64,000 nucleotides of DNA from Talaromyces rugulosus (Eukaryota; Ascomycota; Eurotiomycetes; Eurotiales; Trichocomaceae): NCBI RefSeq assembly GCF_013368755.1, contig NC_049566.1, positions 2,728,001-2,792,000 on the forward strand, in the 5' to 3' direction. The stretch's first letter is position 1; each line of letters starts with the position of its first letter. The position numbers and the translations under genes were made by a program. The notes beneath the pieces are model-generated. The model was not told where the DNA came from. It was given only the letters and a program-made list of their open reading frames with translations, and made no database searches. Of the stretch, positions 1 to 12,825 are shown piece by piece.

Positions 1-1865
1 TAGCCGCCCTGACCAAAGCCGTTGCCAAAGTTAGCATTGCCCGGCTGAGGCTGTTGAGGCTGCTGCTGCTGCTGTTGTTGTTGCTGCCAGTTGCCGCCCG
101 AGGTGTTCTGGCCGCGGCCGTAGCCGGCGGCGGGTGCTGGACCCCCCTGGAAGCCTTGTCCGGGCACGGCGCCCCCAGCAAAGTTGTTACCCTGCTGGTC
201 CCAGCCACGGCCGGCGGGAGCGGGACCTAAAAATATCATGTCAGCACTGTAAAAACGCGGAAATCCTGGGGCCCGGATATATACATACCTTGAGGGCTCA
301 TTGGGCCGCCATACTGGGGAAAGTACGGAGTAGCATTGAATCCGGGTCCGCCAGTGTTTTGCTGGGCTTGGAAACCATCAAACTGGCCGGTGGGAGGACG
401 GTCCTTACCCCACTAAAAACATAAATTAGCACATGTCGTGACACTCATATCGTCCAAGGGAGGCTTACGCTGCACTTGAGAGGGCGGCCGTTGACTTGGT
501 AGCCGTTGAGCTGGCAAATAGCCAAGGCCGCATTCTCGTGGGTGTCCATCTTGAGGAAGGCGAAACCACGATCGGCTTGCAAGCGGGTCTCGACCACATA
601 GCCAAAGTTCTGGAACAAGGGGACGAGGTCGTTCTGGGTCGTGTAAGGGGTCAAGTTACCGACGTAGCAAGTGGTCTGCCACTGAGGGGTCTGGCCGGCA
701 ACCATATCATAGCTCTGGATTCCATGGGTCGGGAAGTGGTGATGGCCGAACGGGGTGGGAGGGTTCATGCCCATGGCTGCCATCGCCTGCTGCTGTGAGA
801 TCGAGGGCTGTCCCTTTTGGTTTGCCCAGTTGCAACGGATAGCGCGAGAGCCCAACCATTCGCGATCCATAGACTTGAGAGCTTTCTCGGCCTCGTCGAA
901 ATCGCGGAAAGCAACAAAACCATATCCTCGAGAGCGGCCGGTTTTCATGTCCCACATCACACGCGCCTCCGAGACTGAACCAAAAGCGGAAAAGGCCTGG
1001 GAAAGGACTTCGTCGTTGACTTCGTTGCTCAAGTCACCAACAAAAATATGGAAGTGGTTGGAGGTGTCTTCCTTCTGGTTGCTGTTGGCTTGATAGGCCC
1101 AGTTGACGCGAATTTCCTACATGAATCAGACGAGAGCGAGCTAGTAAAAGATTCCGCCAAAGCCTGCGACTTACCGACTGATGGATGCGGCGGCCATTCA
1201 AGGTCTGCATAGCTCTCTCAGCTGCACCGGGGTCATCGTACTCGACAAATCCATAGTTGAGTCCCTTGCTTTGGAACTAGAGATAAGGAACGGCGCGTTA
1301 GTAAAATGGGTCGTGATAAAGACAGAGAAAGGTACAAGTGGCCAAACCATGAGGGGTAGAGCTTGCGCCACAAAACCATTCACCAGATGAAAAAGAAGGG
1401 AAAAGGTGAAAATAGGAAAAGTGAAGAAATAAGGGAATTATTTACATGTGGAGGGTCTAACTGATCCTGGGCACTCACATTCTTGTCTGGGATGATTTTG
1501 ACACTCTGCACATGGCCAGTTGTTTCAAAGATCTGCTTCAGAATGTCCTCGGTGACTCGACCATCCAAGCCACCGACATAAAGAGCTCTCTTGTTTGGCT
1601 CAGGAGCAGCGCGACGCACATAACCACCAGCGCTGGTCGGCGACATCATGTTGCCCGACATTGGAGAGGTGATTGCAGTTGGAATGGGATTTGTGTTTGG
1701 GGGAATGACAACGGACGGTAGTGAAGGAGGAGGTTGAGGCATGTGAGGACCAGCTTGGCCGTTGTTTTGGGCGGAGTCGAATTGGGCCTGTCCTGGCGCG
1801 CCAGCAGAAGACTGAGGAGGCGGTGGGAGGTTGCCCGAGGACGCAGGCGGCGCGTTTTCTGCCAT
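1..1865 (-). CDS. pub1: Pub1/TIA-1-like RNA-binding protein, three RRMs (3' end outside window)
   Basis: Poly(A)+ RNA-binding protein of the Pub1/TIA-1 type, which binds U/A-rich mRNA in nucleus and cytoplasm, affects mRNA stability and joins stress granules (family knowledge). Exons read on the minus strand: 1865-1479, 1276-1175, 1116-469, 412-289 and 226 to the window edge. All junctions are GT-AG and the frame is kept. After a Pro/Gln-rich leader of about 90 residues come RRM1 (about 93-165, with RNP2 LYVGGL), RRM2 (about 183-260, IFVGDL and RGYGFVAF) and RRM3 (about 312-382, CYVGNL and RGFAFLKM). The last visible exon is Gly/Gln/Asn-rich with a run of glutamines, a prion-like tail as in Pub1. 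The stop codon lies beyond base 1, so the gene is partial. The ATG at 1865 is the first in frame with the leader; upstream in-frame sequence looks like UTR. Confidence 0.9.
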
Positions 1866-2777
1866 GGCGAAAGCGAGAAAAAGAAAGAAAAAGAGAAGAA
1901 GAAAAAAGGCAGCGAGGCGAAGGCGGCTTGGGTCCGAATGTGGGTGAATTGAAGCCTTTACAAAGACGAGTGGACCGTTGGGCGGGCAGGGTCTGCAACA
2001 CACAAGGACTCCGACAGACCAGGATATATTGAAGCGGCGAGAAGGCGTATCAATAGGCGGAGACGAGGATAATGAGTAAACGAAGTCGGTGAGGGGCGTC
2101 GGCGTGGGATGAATTGACTCGAGCAAACAGCTTTGTGGATGAGAAGGGCAGCTACACAAGGTTGACAACAATGTGTGATGGCACCAAGCAAGAATAGGGG
2201 AGAGCAGCAACACAACACGCACACGACTGCACAAGGCAAAACAAAAAGAAGCAGGAGCAGGGCCTGAGCAGGGGCACCGGTAAAAACAAAGCACAAAGTC
2301 ACGCAAAAGGAGACACAAACAACAAAGAGATGGCGTCTAGGATGAGACGTTGAGGAGTGTGCAGCATCGAGTCAAGAGTCGAGCAAGCGACAAGCGTCAA
2401 GGAGAAGTTTGGATGGCAAGAGCCGCCTGGAGGGGACCGCTAGGCCCAGAGCGGTTAGCGCCTGTCCGGCCGACGCTTGGCGCGGTGGCTCCAGCCTAGC
2501 TGTCTGCTTAGCACCTCCGCAGCGCATCCTGCCGTCACTCAAATGGGAGAGAGAGAGAGGCAAAATAACAAAAGCAGAGAGAGAAAGCAGGCACTCCATA
2601 CTCATACTACCTGCCCTTTACGGACAAGCCCACATTGCGCCTCGTGGCAGCTGCATTCCTGATACCTGTCAGGCAGCCAGCGACATTCCTCGCCCGCAAA
2701 ACCCGGCCAGAGTCTAATCAAACGGACGCTCGTACAGACGCGCAGACAAGCAACCCAGGAGATTATTGCTGTTTGCC
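1866..2777. promoter_or_regulatory. Divergent intergenic region, leaders of the pub1-like gene and the next gene
   Basis: Shared 5' region between two divergently transcribed genes. The minus-strand leader next to the pub1-like start is rich in pyrimidine (GA-rich on the plus strand, 1865-1920). A GAGAGAGAGAG run lies at about 2548-2556. No further gene is supported; open frames here are low-complexity. Confidence 0.4.
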
Positions 2778-3877
2778 ATGATGGATGTTCCCGTCGTATT
2801 TTCCAATCCCGACTCGCTTACGACCTTGTCAGACGCAGTCAACCAAACGGTACGTCTTCACTTGTTTGCAAGGGATGCAGGCAGGCATTTGTATGCTGAC
2901 CACCACAAGCTTATCGATACAGGCCGCTTCTTCAAGTCGTCAGGCTCATTCCAGTCCCGAGTGCAACTAAAAAGGTCGATCCCGGCCTCGTATGACCGCT
3001 TTCAGATTGCCCTGGACAGCCTGTCCGAACAGATAGTACGCCGACTCTTGCGCCGCTCACTTGTCGATTTTGCGCTGACACGCATTTCTAGTTTATTGCC
3101 AAGGCATTTCTCGAAAATGACTACGAAGCAATCATCGCTAAAAAGACAGCCCCGAAGATCGAGCCCGCGAGTGCCCTCCCGCCGGCCCAAGACGTTACCA
3201 TGTCAGAGGCACCACCAACAACTACCATAGCCGAGTCGAGTCAGGATATTATCAAAGAACCCGACCAGCATGAACCGCTAGTCAAGATGGAGGCTGCTCC
3301 AGAAGTGCCCGAGGCCGTTCCGACGGCGAAACCGGAGCAGGATGAGAAGAAGCCTGTTGCGACCGAAACAGTCGATACTATCAAAGCAGAAGAGACTACT
3401 ACAAAGGCCAGCGAGCAAGCGCCACCGGCGACTAGCGGGGATGAATTGAACTTTGACTCAATGCTCGCGACGGACGGTACACATGCCAATGAATTCGATC
3501 TGAATTTCAATTTTGGCAACGACGAGATAGGCAACCAAAATTTCCTAGATGGGACGACGTTCCTTGCCTCGGGCAGTTCAGCCAACAACGACCAAGATCC
3601 AAATTCGATCAGCTCACTACTTCCCGGGCTCGAGAGCTACGCAACGGATACCAATGCGGGGGGCGACTTTAACCTAGAGTTACAGAAGCTGAATGACCCG
3701 TCGGACAATCAAATGGGGATGGATGGCAACATGGGGCCGGACGATATCATGGCGCCTGGCGAGTCGAGTTTTGACGATCTCTATATGGAGAAGGACAATC
3801 TCGAGGGCGAGGACAACCTGCTGGGCGGCGATGGGTTGATGGGACTGGGCGAGTTTGATGACAGCTGGTTCAGCTAG
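2778..3877 (+). CDS. Fungal protein with helical N-terminus and acidic C-terminus; possible Mediator tail subunit
   Basis: Three exons, 2778-2849, 2910-3035 and 3092-3877, give 327 residues in a continuous frame (24+42+261 codons plus stop). The second intron ends in a normal TAG; the first is best closed at an AAG acceptor, which keeps the frame and gives a smooth helical segment through NQTLIDTGRFF. Residues 1-100 look alpha-helical with Lys/Arg (SRVQLKRSIPASYDRF; IAKAFLENDYEAIIAKK). The rest is acidic and low-complexity, rich in Asp, Asn, Gly and Met, ending in a hydrophobic/acidic patch (MGLGEFDDSWFS) like an activation domain. Layout and length recall fungal Mediator tail subunit Med2, but I cannot confirm that by eye. 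ATG codons at 2778 and 2781 are adjacent and either may start the protein. Confidence 0.7.
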
Positions 3878-6385
3878 GTACTGCAAAATCTATGTATCTA
3901 GGGCTATCAATTTATGTATCAATTAATGTATCAGAATACTTGTGTTGATGTTCCAGGACAATCACGTGCATGGACCGCGGTGACATCATGGCAGCCGTAC
4001 GTAGGTTTCACCAGTGTCTTCACCAGTGTTTTAATGTTTCGCTTCAGCGTCCGGCCCGGGATCGTGATGATCCACGTTCGCTGACCCGACGACTTGGTTG
4101 ACATTTATTATTTCCAGGGAACGACGACTTCAACATGATGTAACATTTGAATGAACTGTGTTGCCACGAAGGAGCAACAGATGCACGTGGCAAACGACAC
4201 TAAAAAGATAACTTGCCTTTTCACAGGCTGGGAGAAGTTTCCGATTAGAGAAATATACTCCTGCTTTTGGTCGTGGCGTTTTAATGTTCTTTACATAGAT
4301 ATATGTATGTAGTATGTAACTAGTAGTATGTACAGAGGCGATGATGTCATACGCGCGGCCTAACTTGGTAATACTACAACTAGGGCTTGGCACTTCAGAC
4401 TAACCCGATGTGGATTGTTTTTTGAGTTCAACGTGCTGGCTTAAAAAAAATTTTACTTTTACTTTTTAACTTTTTAAGAGCCACGTATTGCGGTTTATTT
4501 GAATTGGGCGTCTAGACTTTGGGCCCGATTCTCCAGCCACTTAATACCGGGGGTGAAATCAATAGAAAAAGGTGTACAATAAGACCAAATATGCCGAATA
4601 ATAGCATGGGGGAAAAAAAACCAAACAATCACACAAGAGGGACAGGGCTTATTCAGGCGCCCTGCACTATTACAATAATATTAAGCAATTGATAGAGCCA
4701 GGGGCACAGTCAAACAGAGCAAAATTGGGGCGTCAGCCGTCACGGCGATCACTGCCGAAAGCGGCGCCGCCCAGCGCCTGGCCGAGTCAGTCACTTTGGT
4801 TAGAGTCATTGTTGCGAGCTGTCGGCGTTTTCTCGCTCTATTTTTTATATTTTTTATATATTTTTTTAATATTATGTCTTCAAAAAAAGGTGGTGATGCC
4901 AGGGCTTAAATTTAAATAACAATAATAAAAGGCTTGTAAAGTGGTTGCGTCATGGACTCTCGGCATGGCCAATGCTAGGGCTGGCCCCGTGGAGAGATGA
5001 TCCCCCGCATTGCTGGTTGAGCTAGTATGCTGGTGATGAACATGTGAAGCTGTGTCGATATACAGAATCTGAACACAATAAACATACTAAAGGTACTAAA
5101 TGTACTTACAAAATAGATCTCTATTTTCATATGAATATTACAATATTAGTTTTACAGGAATCTCAAAATTAGCCCTTGAAATAAACACCGAGGCTAATAC
5201 AGATGGATGTCAAGTACCCTTGTCTGCAGGCTCGCGTGACAAACAGTCCGACACTAAACAACTTGAACAACTAATCACTGATGCCTCAAGAGTCAGGAGC
5301 TGCACACCACCGAGGAAGAAAAAAATTTAAATTTTTTTCTTTCAAAAAAAGCCCGCCGCGCCGTCGATCCCGATCCGAGCGATCCGCGGATCATTGAAAT
5401 CATATGCGATCCCGTAGTACATCCGGGCTGGCCATACATGTACTCCTGCTAGTTATTACATAGATACGTATCAAGTCAAGAATGGCAATGGCAAAAAACA
5501 ACAGCAAAAAGAGAAGTTCCTGGCTAAGCCGGCAGTGGGACGGACACACCGCCGGCGACAGCAGGCCGGATGACTGGCTAATGACAGATGACTGCAGCTA
5601 CATTTTAGTAGTTCTCGGGGGTGCTTATATAAGTCGCCTGATTGGGCGGCAAGCGGCACCCGCGTCATCGCCGCCGGGCTGGAACCTCCTGCTCTTTCCT
5701 CTTTTTAAAGCGTGACCAGCTGCCAACGCTGTGCGCCAAACACCACACAACACCAGAAACAATCAATCCTCTCTCTCTCTCTCGCGCCATCGCTGCAATC
5801 CCTGTGCTGGTTGCTGTGTGTCCCCCCCTCCCCTGCATGCTGCTCAGTGCTGGCTTGCCGCATCTGACCCCGTTTTCTGCCCGCCGTGTCCGATTCCGGA
5901 CTGCATGACCTCGCATTTGTGACCGGTGCCCCGGCCGAAAAAAAGTGATGTGCATTGGCCGCTGTTCGGCCTCGTCGATCGATCACGCATAATTCCAATC
6001 TCTTGCGATCCCGTCGTCAGGCTAGCGACAAGAAGGAAAGGAAAAAAAGAAAGACGGAAAAAAACACAAAAATAAGATACATCTAACGGCGCAAACGACT
6101 ATTGCCGCCACTATTGGTTCTGCCCACTTGAATATCACACGTATGTACTGCCGCTTTGTTGCACCCCCCCCCTTGATCGATCTTTCGCATGGAGATCGTC
6201 TGCTGCCAGATCCCCCACTGTAAGAAGAATGCCATTCCTTGTTTGGTGTCTTTTGTGTTCCCATTTCGTTTTGTCTGTAACATAGCCCTCACTCGCTTTA
6301 TATTCTATACCAAGCCCTCTCTCTCTCTCTCTTCCTTTCCCATGCCGTGGATGCTCCCAGTCATCCTCGGCCTTGCTGGTTCACC
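3878..6385. other. Long intergenic region with probable promoter and CT-rich leader of the arrestin gene
   Basis: About 2.5 kb without a supportable gene. The first half is AT-rich with homopolymer runs (about 4440-4480 and 4840-4880). From about 5600 a promoter-like layout appears: TATATAAG near 5625, an inverted CCAAT box (GATTGG) near 5641, then pyrimidine-rich DNA including CT repeats at about 5770-5784 and 6317-6332 just before the arrestin ATG. This suggests a 5' leader of several hundred bases. Short open frames here have no recognisable content. Confidence 0.4.
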
Positions 6386-8974
6386 ATGCGCTCAGAATCT
6401 ACCTACTACCGTCCAATGACGACCTTTGCTGCAAGACCGCGGGCTAACAATGACCAGAGCAGCAAGCAGCAGCACGCTTCCAAATCCTCGTCGCCGGATG
6501 CCCTCAACTTGATCCGTTCGTGCTTCCAACGGAAAAATCGGGTGGACGACGGCTCGCTCGACGCTGCCGCCCCCTCATCGTCGTCACAAGGACATTGCTC
6601 GGATCTAGCTGTCGTTCTCCTGGGAAAGCTGGCGGCCTCACGGGACAGTGCCAAGTGGCGGCTCTTCCACTTTCGGGCTTCCAGCAACCCTTCCAATCTG
6701 AAAAACCCAATGTCACTCAGCATTCCGAGGTCGGCAAGACCTCGTCCGCTCTCCGACATTTTCTCCGGCTCCAGCGATGGCCAGATAGCAGATTTCATGG
6801 CCAGTCAAGTGACCGCAAATGGCTCAACCAACTCGCTCGCTCCACGATCACCGACTCGCCCGGTCTCGCAGAATCGGTCCAATAGCGACGAGTCGGTGGC
6901 TTCGACAACAATGCCGACTTTGCGCAACGAAAAAGTCGTCGCCACCGGGAACGGAATCACCGTCAGTGTTTCCCTCGCCGAGCCGGTACTCTTTCTTCCG
7001 GGCTATGATCACAACGATCCAAGCACGAAAAAGTCGGCTATCCTGCGAGGCAATCTTCATATCAAAACAACCAAATCGGTCAAGGTCAAGAAAGTCTCAG
7101 TCTGCCTTCATGGCCATTCCCAGACCGACTGGCCAGATGGTAAGCAATTCCCGATTCATCATGTCAAAGTCTCGCTAACTTTCTGACAATAGGCATCCCT
7201 CCAAAAAAAGTGTCGTTCCATGACAAGAAGGATTTGATTACCTCGGGCATGGTCTACTTCAACCACGGAGACACAGCCCTCGTACAGAACGAATACGGTG
7301 CTCATTATTATCAATTAGCTGCCACACCCGTCCCGGCCACGACCAAGGAGCTGAAGGTACCAGGCGTCACCGCCACGACTCGCGAATTGTTGTCCTCGAC
7401 CACCATCAATAGAGAAACTTCACGAGAAGCGAAGCGCCTGTCTCTACAATCGAATCACACGCGCAGTATTAGCAAGAACGAACCTGCTCCTAATATGCAG
7501 ACACAGGCGGCGCGGAATTACAGACTCTTCCCACCAGGCGATTACTTGTACTCGTTTGAGTTCCCTATTGATGGGTCACTGCCGGAAACAATCAAAAGTG
7601 AAATGGGCTTTGTGCGGTATGATCTCGAAGCGATCGTCGAACGATCCGGCGCCTTTCGTCCCAATCTGTTGGGAAATACCGAAATCCAGGTTATTCGCAC
7701 TCCTGCCGAAGGATCCCTCGAGCAAGTTGAGCCCATTGCCATCTCTCGGAATTGGGAAGACCAGCTGCATTATGACATTGTCATTTCGGGCAAATCGTTC
7801 CCCCTGGGATCGCAGGTTCCCATTGCCTTCAAATTAACACCGCTAGCCAAAGTGGAATGCCACCGCATCAAAGTATACGTGACGGAGAACATCCAGCATT
7901 GGACTCAAGACCGATCCGTCCATCGCTTTCAGCCAGCGAAAAAGGTATTGCTCTTCGAGAAACGTGCGGATTCGCAGAGTGTCAGCACGTACCCAGGAAG
8001 CAGCATGCGGGTAACTGCCGGTGGAGGTGTATCTTGGGATCAACGCGACGCGGCCGCTCGAGGTGACGAACACGTGGGCAGGGGAGTCACCAGCCTGCTG
8101 GGTAATCTATCAAACGATGTGGGAGTCGGGCCTACCGAGATGGAGTTTAGTGTGCAACTACCCAGCTGTCATGCCATGAAAGGCAAGGAGGAAGGGCAGC
8201 GCTTGCACTTTGACACTACGTACGAAAACATTCAGATTAATCACTGGATCAAGGTAAGTCGGAATCGAAACACATCCGTTATTTTATTTTTATTTTTCGC
8301 TAACGCTCCATGGCTAGATCGTCATGCGTCTATCCAAGATGGACGAAAATGACCCGACGAAACGCCGCCACTTTGAAATCTCCATCGATTCTCCATTTCA
8401 CATCCTCTCATGCAAGGCCACCCAGGGCAATATTTATCTCCCAGCTTACAGCGATCCTTCATCCGACCCTGCGGTTCCACAAGAAGAGTACGCTTGTGGA
8501 TGTCCCGGGGCCGCGCTCACGAGACGTAATACGTCCAACAGCACTCAATCGTCTTTGGATCGAGATGAGCGGGTTAATACTTCGTCTACTGGACGGCTAC
8601 CTCGCAGTTTTACTTCTGGTTCAGGTGGTTTGGCACGGCCGGAGCAAGCTCACATTGCCCACGAGCCCACCGAGCGCGAAACTCGTCCCATGCATCTGAT
8701 ACGCGCGCCCTCGTTTGCGCCGCCTTCTTTTGAAGATCTCGAACCTCCTCCACCGCTGGTCACGCCACCTCCAGAGTATGACACTATTGTGGGTGATCAA
8801 GACCGCGAGGCCGTGTTGACGGACTACTTCAACCGGCTTTCTTACTTTGAAGAGCAAGACGACGAACACGGGCTCGGACGGGTCGACGTTCCTCTCACGC
8901 CCGGAGGCCGCGTTCATCGTAGCATGGATGTACCGCGCGAATGGGTGCGACTCGGTGACGCTACAGTTCAATGA
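6386..8974 (+). CDS. Arrestin-domain (alpha-arrestin/ART) ubiquitin-ligase adaptor
   Basis: Alpha-arrestins bridge plasma-membrane transporters to the HECT ubiquitin ligase Rsp5/HulA and trigger endocytosis (family knowledge; CreD and ApyA are Aspergillus examples). Exons 6386-7139, 7193-8253 and 8318-8974 give 823 residues in frame. The N-terminal 170 residues are Ser-rich and probably disordered. The arrestin N-fold begins near VSLAEPVLFLPGYD and the C-fold includes HYDIVISGKSFPLGSQVPIAF. The ligase-binding PPxY motif is visible as PPEY at about residues 756-759 in a Pro-rich stretch, and the acidic C-terminus is typical of ARTs. It is longer than CreD-type proteins (about 600 residues), mainly through the N-terminal extension and a Ser/Gly insertion. 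The ATG chosen is the first in frame with the conserved part after the CT-rich leader. Which ART paralogue this is cannot be settled here. Confidence 0.85.
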
Positions 8975-9752
8975 TAATACGATTTGCACGACATGGACAT
9001 ATTAACGATCTTTACTTCTTTTTTTTTATTCTCTTCATATCGACGATCTCATGACCCTCGACTGATGATAGACCTGGAAGTCACGCACGAATTCGTTTTT
9101 ACACATAGACGGGCGTTTGTCTGGTTTGGGGTTTCTCGGAGGGCGGAGCAAAAATATTTGATTCGTTGCATCACAAGAATTGGGCAGGCTGGGCTGGATT
9201 GGTTTTGCTATATATATAAATTTAGTCATGTTAATGTTTTACGTTTTGTTTTGGGTGTGTCACAAGGAGGAAGCTTGTCAGTTGAGAAAAGCAGTGCTGT
9301 TCTGACTATATATACATTCAATGTGATAAACTAGGTATATAAAAAAAATTGCAAACCGAGTGCATATACATGTATATGTTTTGGAAATTTTATCTAATCA
9401 ATTTTATCAAGCATCAATTGCACGATAACGAAGCACTTTTAATTTTATTATCATCCGGTCTGGGCTCCAGTCGTCCTCGGATGCGGGGAGCGCAGATAAG
9501 CCGCGTCGAATTGCCCAAGGCAGTTAGCGAGTCTACTCGAGACGTCCAGCTGACTTGTTTAATCTTTTATCCATCTACTCGACCTCTACATAATTACTTC
9601 CAGCGACTACATGCACATGTACATCAATTGATGTACACGAGCTGCCATTGATCAGACAGAATACGCGGTCTTCAATTTGCCAGTCGGAACGGACTTGTTT
9701 ATCCAGACATATACACAACAACAAGAACAACAAGAACCGATGAATATTGACA
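8975..9752. other. Intergenic region, no gene seen
   Basis: AT-rich spacer of about 780 bases between the arrestin stop codon and the acetyltransferase start, including alternating TA runs near 9210-9220 and 9305-9315. I see no coding exon or RNA gene. Confidence 0.4.
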
Positions 9753-10673
9753 ATGCCTATCAAAATCCTGCCGCTCCAGAAAGAAGACATTCCCGAAGTT
9801 GTCGACTGCATCCAGCAGGGCTTTGCTGATGATCCTTACTTCCAATGGGTATTTGATGCTGCAAAGGTATGTATACAGTCAATAAACATTGAGAAAATAA
9901 TAGATGCTAACATGCCCGCCATTGCTGAGTAAACTGCGGTCGTCGCCCATCCCGACAACCGCTGTTTCTCATCTCCCAAGGGTGGCCTTTTTTTGTTACT
10001 TTATAGTTCAATAAACAGCGAAATTCAGGGTCCCTCACTGCTCGATGCCTGTGGGGGATCAACAATGCGCTCTTTTACGTCGCCAAGGAAGTGAATGAAG
10101 AGGGAGGAACTTCGCCAGTGTTGGGCGTGTCCTGCTGGCTAGCTCCGCGTCCGCTAGTCTGCCACCAAAAAGAAACATGGAACTCGTGGTTTCAAGGGTG
10201 GCTCCTCTCGTTTCGCCAGCTACTCACAAATCTCCGCTATTTGGGTCATGGAGGCCTTATCACGAAACGCTACTGGATCTGGAAAGCGAGACAAAGCGAA
10301 GCGCAGACGGAGCTGTGGACGGACAAGCAACGCGGATATTACTTTTGCAATATCGTGACCGTGAGACCGGATGCGCAGGGAAAAGGCATTGGCCGTAAGC
10401 TGTTTGAGGTTGTCACCGATCGCGCCGACCACGAGGGTGTCAAGTGCTACCTGGAGAGCTCGAAGAATGAGCCCAATGTGCAGATTTATGAGAAGATGGG
10501 GTTCCGCATGGTGAAAACTCTCGAGTGTGAAGACGAGGGAGACGTTTGTCAGGTGAGAGATTACTTTTTTTTTCACGAATTCAATTGAAGATGTGAAAGC
10601 TGAATTTTTTTTTTTGTTGCTCTTTTTCTAGCTGTTTTGCATGGTTCGGGAGCCAAAGACTGATAAGAATTAG
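9753..10673 (+). CDS. GNAT-family N-acetyltransferase
   Basis: Predicted acetyl-CoA-dependent N-acetyltransferase of unknown substrate. Exons 9753-9866, 10007-10552 and 10632-10673 give 233 residues, phase 0 at both junctions. The acetyl-CoA pyrophosphate loop (motif A, Q/RxxGxG/A) is clear as VRPDAQGKGIGRKLFE, about residues 157-172. It is followed by CYLESSKNEPNVQIYEKMGF, the usual GNAT motif B with the N-terminal part of the next strand. The N-terminus (IKILPLQKEDIPEVV) fits the first strand and helix of the fold. Small stand-alone fungal GNATs of this shape are common, often annotated only by domain. Its downstream neighbour is an unrelated hydrolase, so context adds nothing. Confidence 0.85.
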
Positions 10674-10979
10674 ACCGCTATCTCTTGCATTTCGGGTTTC
10701 ATTTGCGTTTTGTGTATTTCAGGTGCATGCTGTATACAGATTGTCAATAAATTAGCAAGCAATGATATGATGTTGGAGTATCAATTGAATATAAAATCCT
10801 ATACAGAGCCGAGAAATCGCGCTAAGCCTATATAGGCAACCCCACTCCCGCTCACTTTCGGTTCGGCTCAAAACATCGACTCGAGCTCTCGCAGCCTTCG
10901 CCAGCACTGCTGCTACCCTGCAACTGTCCAAATGATGCCGCGCTCCTGTCTGGCTCCTTCCGGGGACTGAAACGAAACA

Positions 10980-12448
10980 ATGAGGAAAACGCTATTGCTT
11001 GTATTCATCCATGGGTTCAAGGTTTGTCCTGCCTCGAGCACACTCGCCCCCCCGCATCACCAAAAAGTGGCTGACCATTAAAATAAGGGCGGCGATGATA
11101 CGTTTAACAAGTTTCCCGATCAACTGACCGCTTTGGTCCGACATGCGCTGCCGAATATCGATGTCAAGGCGGTGGCATATCCAAAGTTTGATACAAGAGG
11201 GGATCTGAAGGAATGTGTGGCGAGGTTTCGCGACTGGTACGCTTTTCGACCGCACGATGCGATGCGATGCGGGGTTAGCTATGATATTGACTATGTGTCA
11301 GGCTTCAGAATACTGTGATTGATATCGAAGTTGCCAATGGCACGCCCTCGCCAACGGTCGACCCTTCCGTCCATGTCATTCTCGTGGGACATTCGATGGG
11401 CGGCATTGTCGGCGCAGAGACCCTCCTGCTTTTGGCCTCCGAACAGCCAATACCCCCTCGATCGACAAACGATGAAACCCCCGAAAACTCGGTAGAGCAG
11501 CGTCCATTTTTCATGTTCCCGCACATCCAAGGCCTGCTCGCATTCGACACGCCGTTTCTCGGGATCGCCCCAGGTGTTGTTTCGCATGGAGCTCAGGAAC
11601 ATTACAAAACTGCGTCGACTGCATATAGCACCTTTAATGATGTAGCTGGTTTATTTGGATATGGTGGGAGCAAATCAGCAACAGCGGCTACAACAACAAC
11701 TACCACCACCACCACTACTACTACCACCTCACAATCAGCAACATTACCGCTACCGCCGGCAGCGACCGACACCGCTGCCGACGCAGCAGCGACTCCGTCG
11801 TGGTCTCGCTGGGGCAAGATGGCCATGTTTGCGGGCGCGGCGGGCGCCGTTGCAGCCGGCGGTGCGGCAGCGCTCTATTCCCAGCGCGACCGCTTTACGG
11901 AAAGCTGGCGATGGGTAACGTCGCACCTTGAGTTTATTGGGTGTCTCGCTCGTCCAGCAGACCTGCGCACGCGAGTCGCTTCGCTCGCGACCATTCAGCA
12001 AGAGCGCGGCATCCGCGCGGCCAATTTCTACACCTGTCTCGGTCGTGGCGCTCCTCCTCCACCACCACCAGCCACAGAACCCAATAGATCACAATCGACG
12101 ATCCTGCCGCGTATCCCGCGATCGCGATACCGCACTTTTTGCCATTTACCCGAAGACTTTGACGCCGATGATTCCCTGCTCGCCGGCGACGGGACATCGG
12201 ACAGCCCAGGTATCAGATGGATCCTGGCGCTCAACGACAAAGTGCCCGACGAAACAAACGCCCATATCAGCATGTTTTCGTCGCGAGACAATCCGAAATA
12301 CTACATTCTTGGCCACGAGGCGGCCGATCTTATTGTGAGATGGATTGATCAGGGGTGGTATGCAAGTTCTGCTCCACCACCACCAGCAGCATCGGCGGAG
12401 GAAGACCACCGTGCGGAAGAGAAGGATGACTTTATTGTTGTTGACTAG
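10980..12448 (+). CDS. Alpha/beta-hydrolase, lipase-like serine esterase with Thr-rich and Gly/Ala-rich insert
   Basis: Putative serine esterase of the DUF676/lipase-like kind. Exons 10980-11021, 11088-11236 and 11302-12448 give 445 residues. The protein opens directly with a strand and oxyanion loop (LLLVFIHGFKGGDDTF). The nucleophile elbow GHSMGG lies at about residues 93-98 with Ser95 as the expected nucleophile, and FDTPFLGI follows, as in related esterases. The C-terminal part has NDKVPDE and AHISMFSSRDN, plausible positions for the catalytic acid and His. Between them sits a run of about 13 Thr encoded by ACN/CAN repeats (about 11690-11735) and a Gly/Ala-rich hydrophobic patch (MFAGAAGAVAAGGAAALY) that may associate with membrane. 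The C-terminus is Pro/Ala-rich and acidic. No signal peptide is visible. Substrate unknown. Confidence 0.8.
11692..11738 (+). repeat. ACA/ACC/ACT trinucleotide tract in the hydrolase gene
   Basis: Impure trinucleotide repeat of threonine codons inside the hydrolase coding sequence, encoding about 13 consecutive Thr. Because the unit is three bases, length changes would keep the reading frame. Confidence 0.7.
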
Positions 12449-12825
12449 CTTTGTGAGCATGTTTAAATTGGGGTTATCATAGTCTGTATCTAGAAGATGT
12501 CTTATGTTGTGTAGCTCGATTTCATACATGAAGAGAGCAATCCTCAAAGAAGAAATCCGAGAGAGAAAAAGGTATAATTTCACTATCGAATATTCATGTC
12601 CCATATTCAAAAATACCCCTAGTTTGTCATGACAAAAAATCAATTAATAAAAATGACAATAAGAACCCCTATGGCAGAGAAAAAGATACAATAAAATAAG
12701 TATTTCCACATATATACGAAAACGCCAGCCAAAATATAACATTAAAATTTCTCTCTCTCTTTGTCTTTTGGGGAAGAAAGAAAAGGTCATTAGATCGCGA
12801 TGCTTGTTCATCTTGATAGGGGTGT

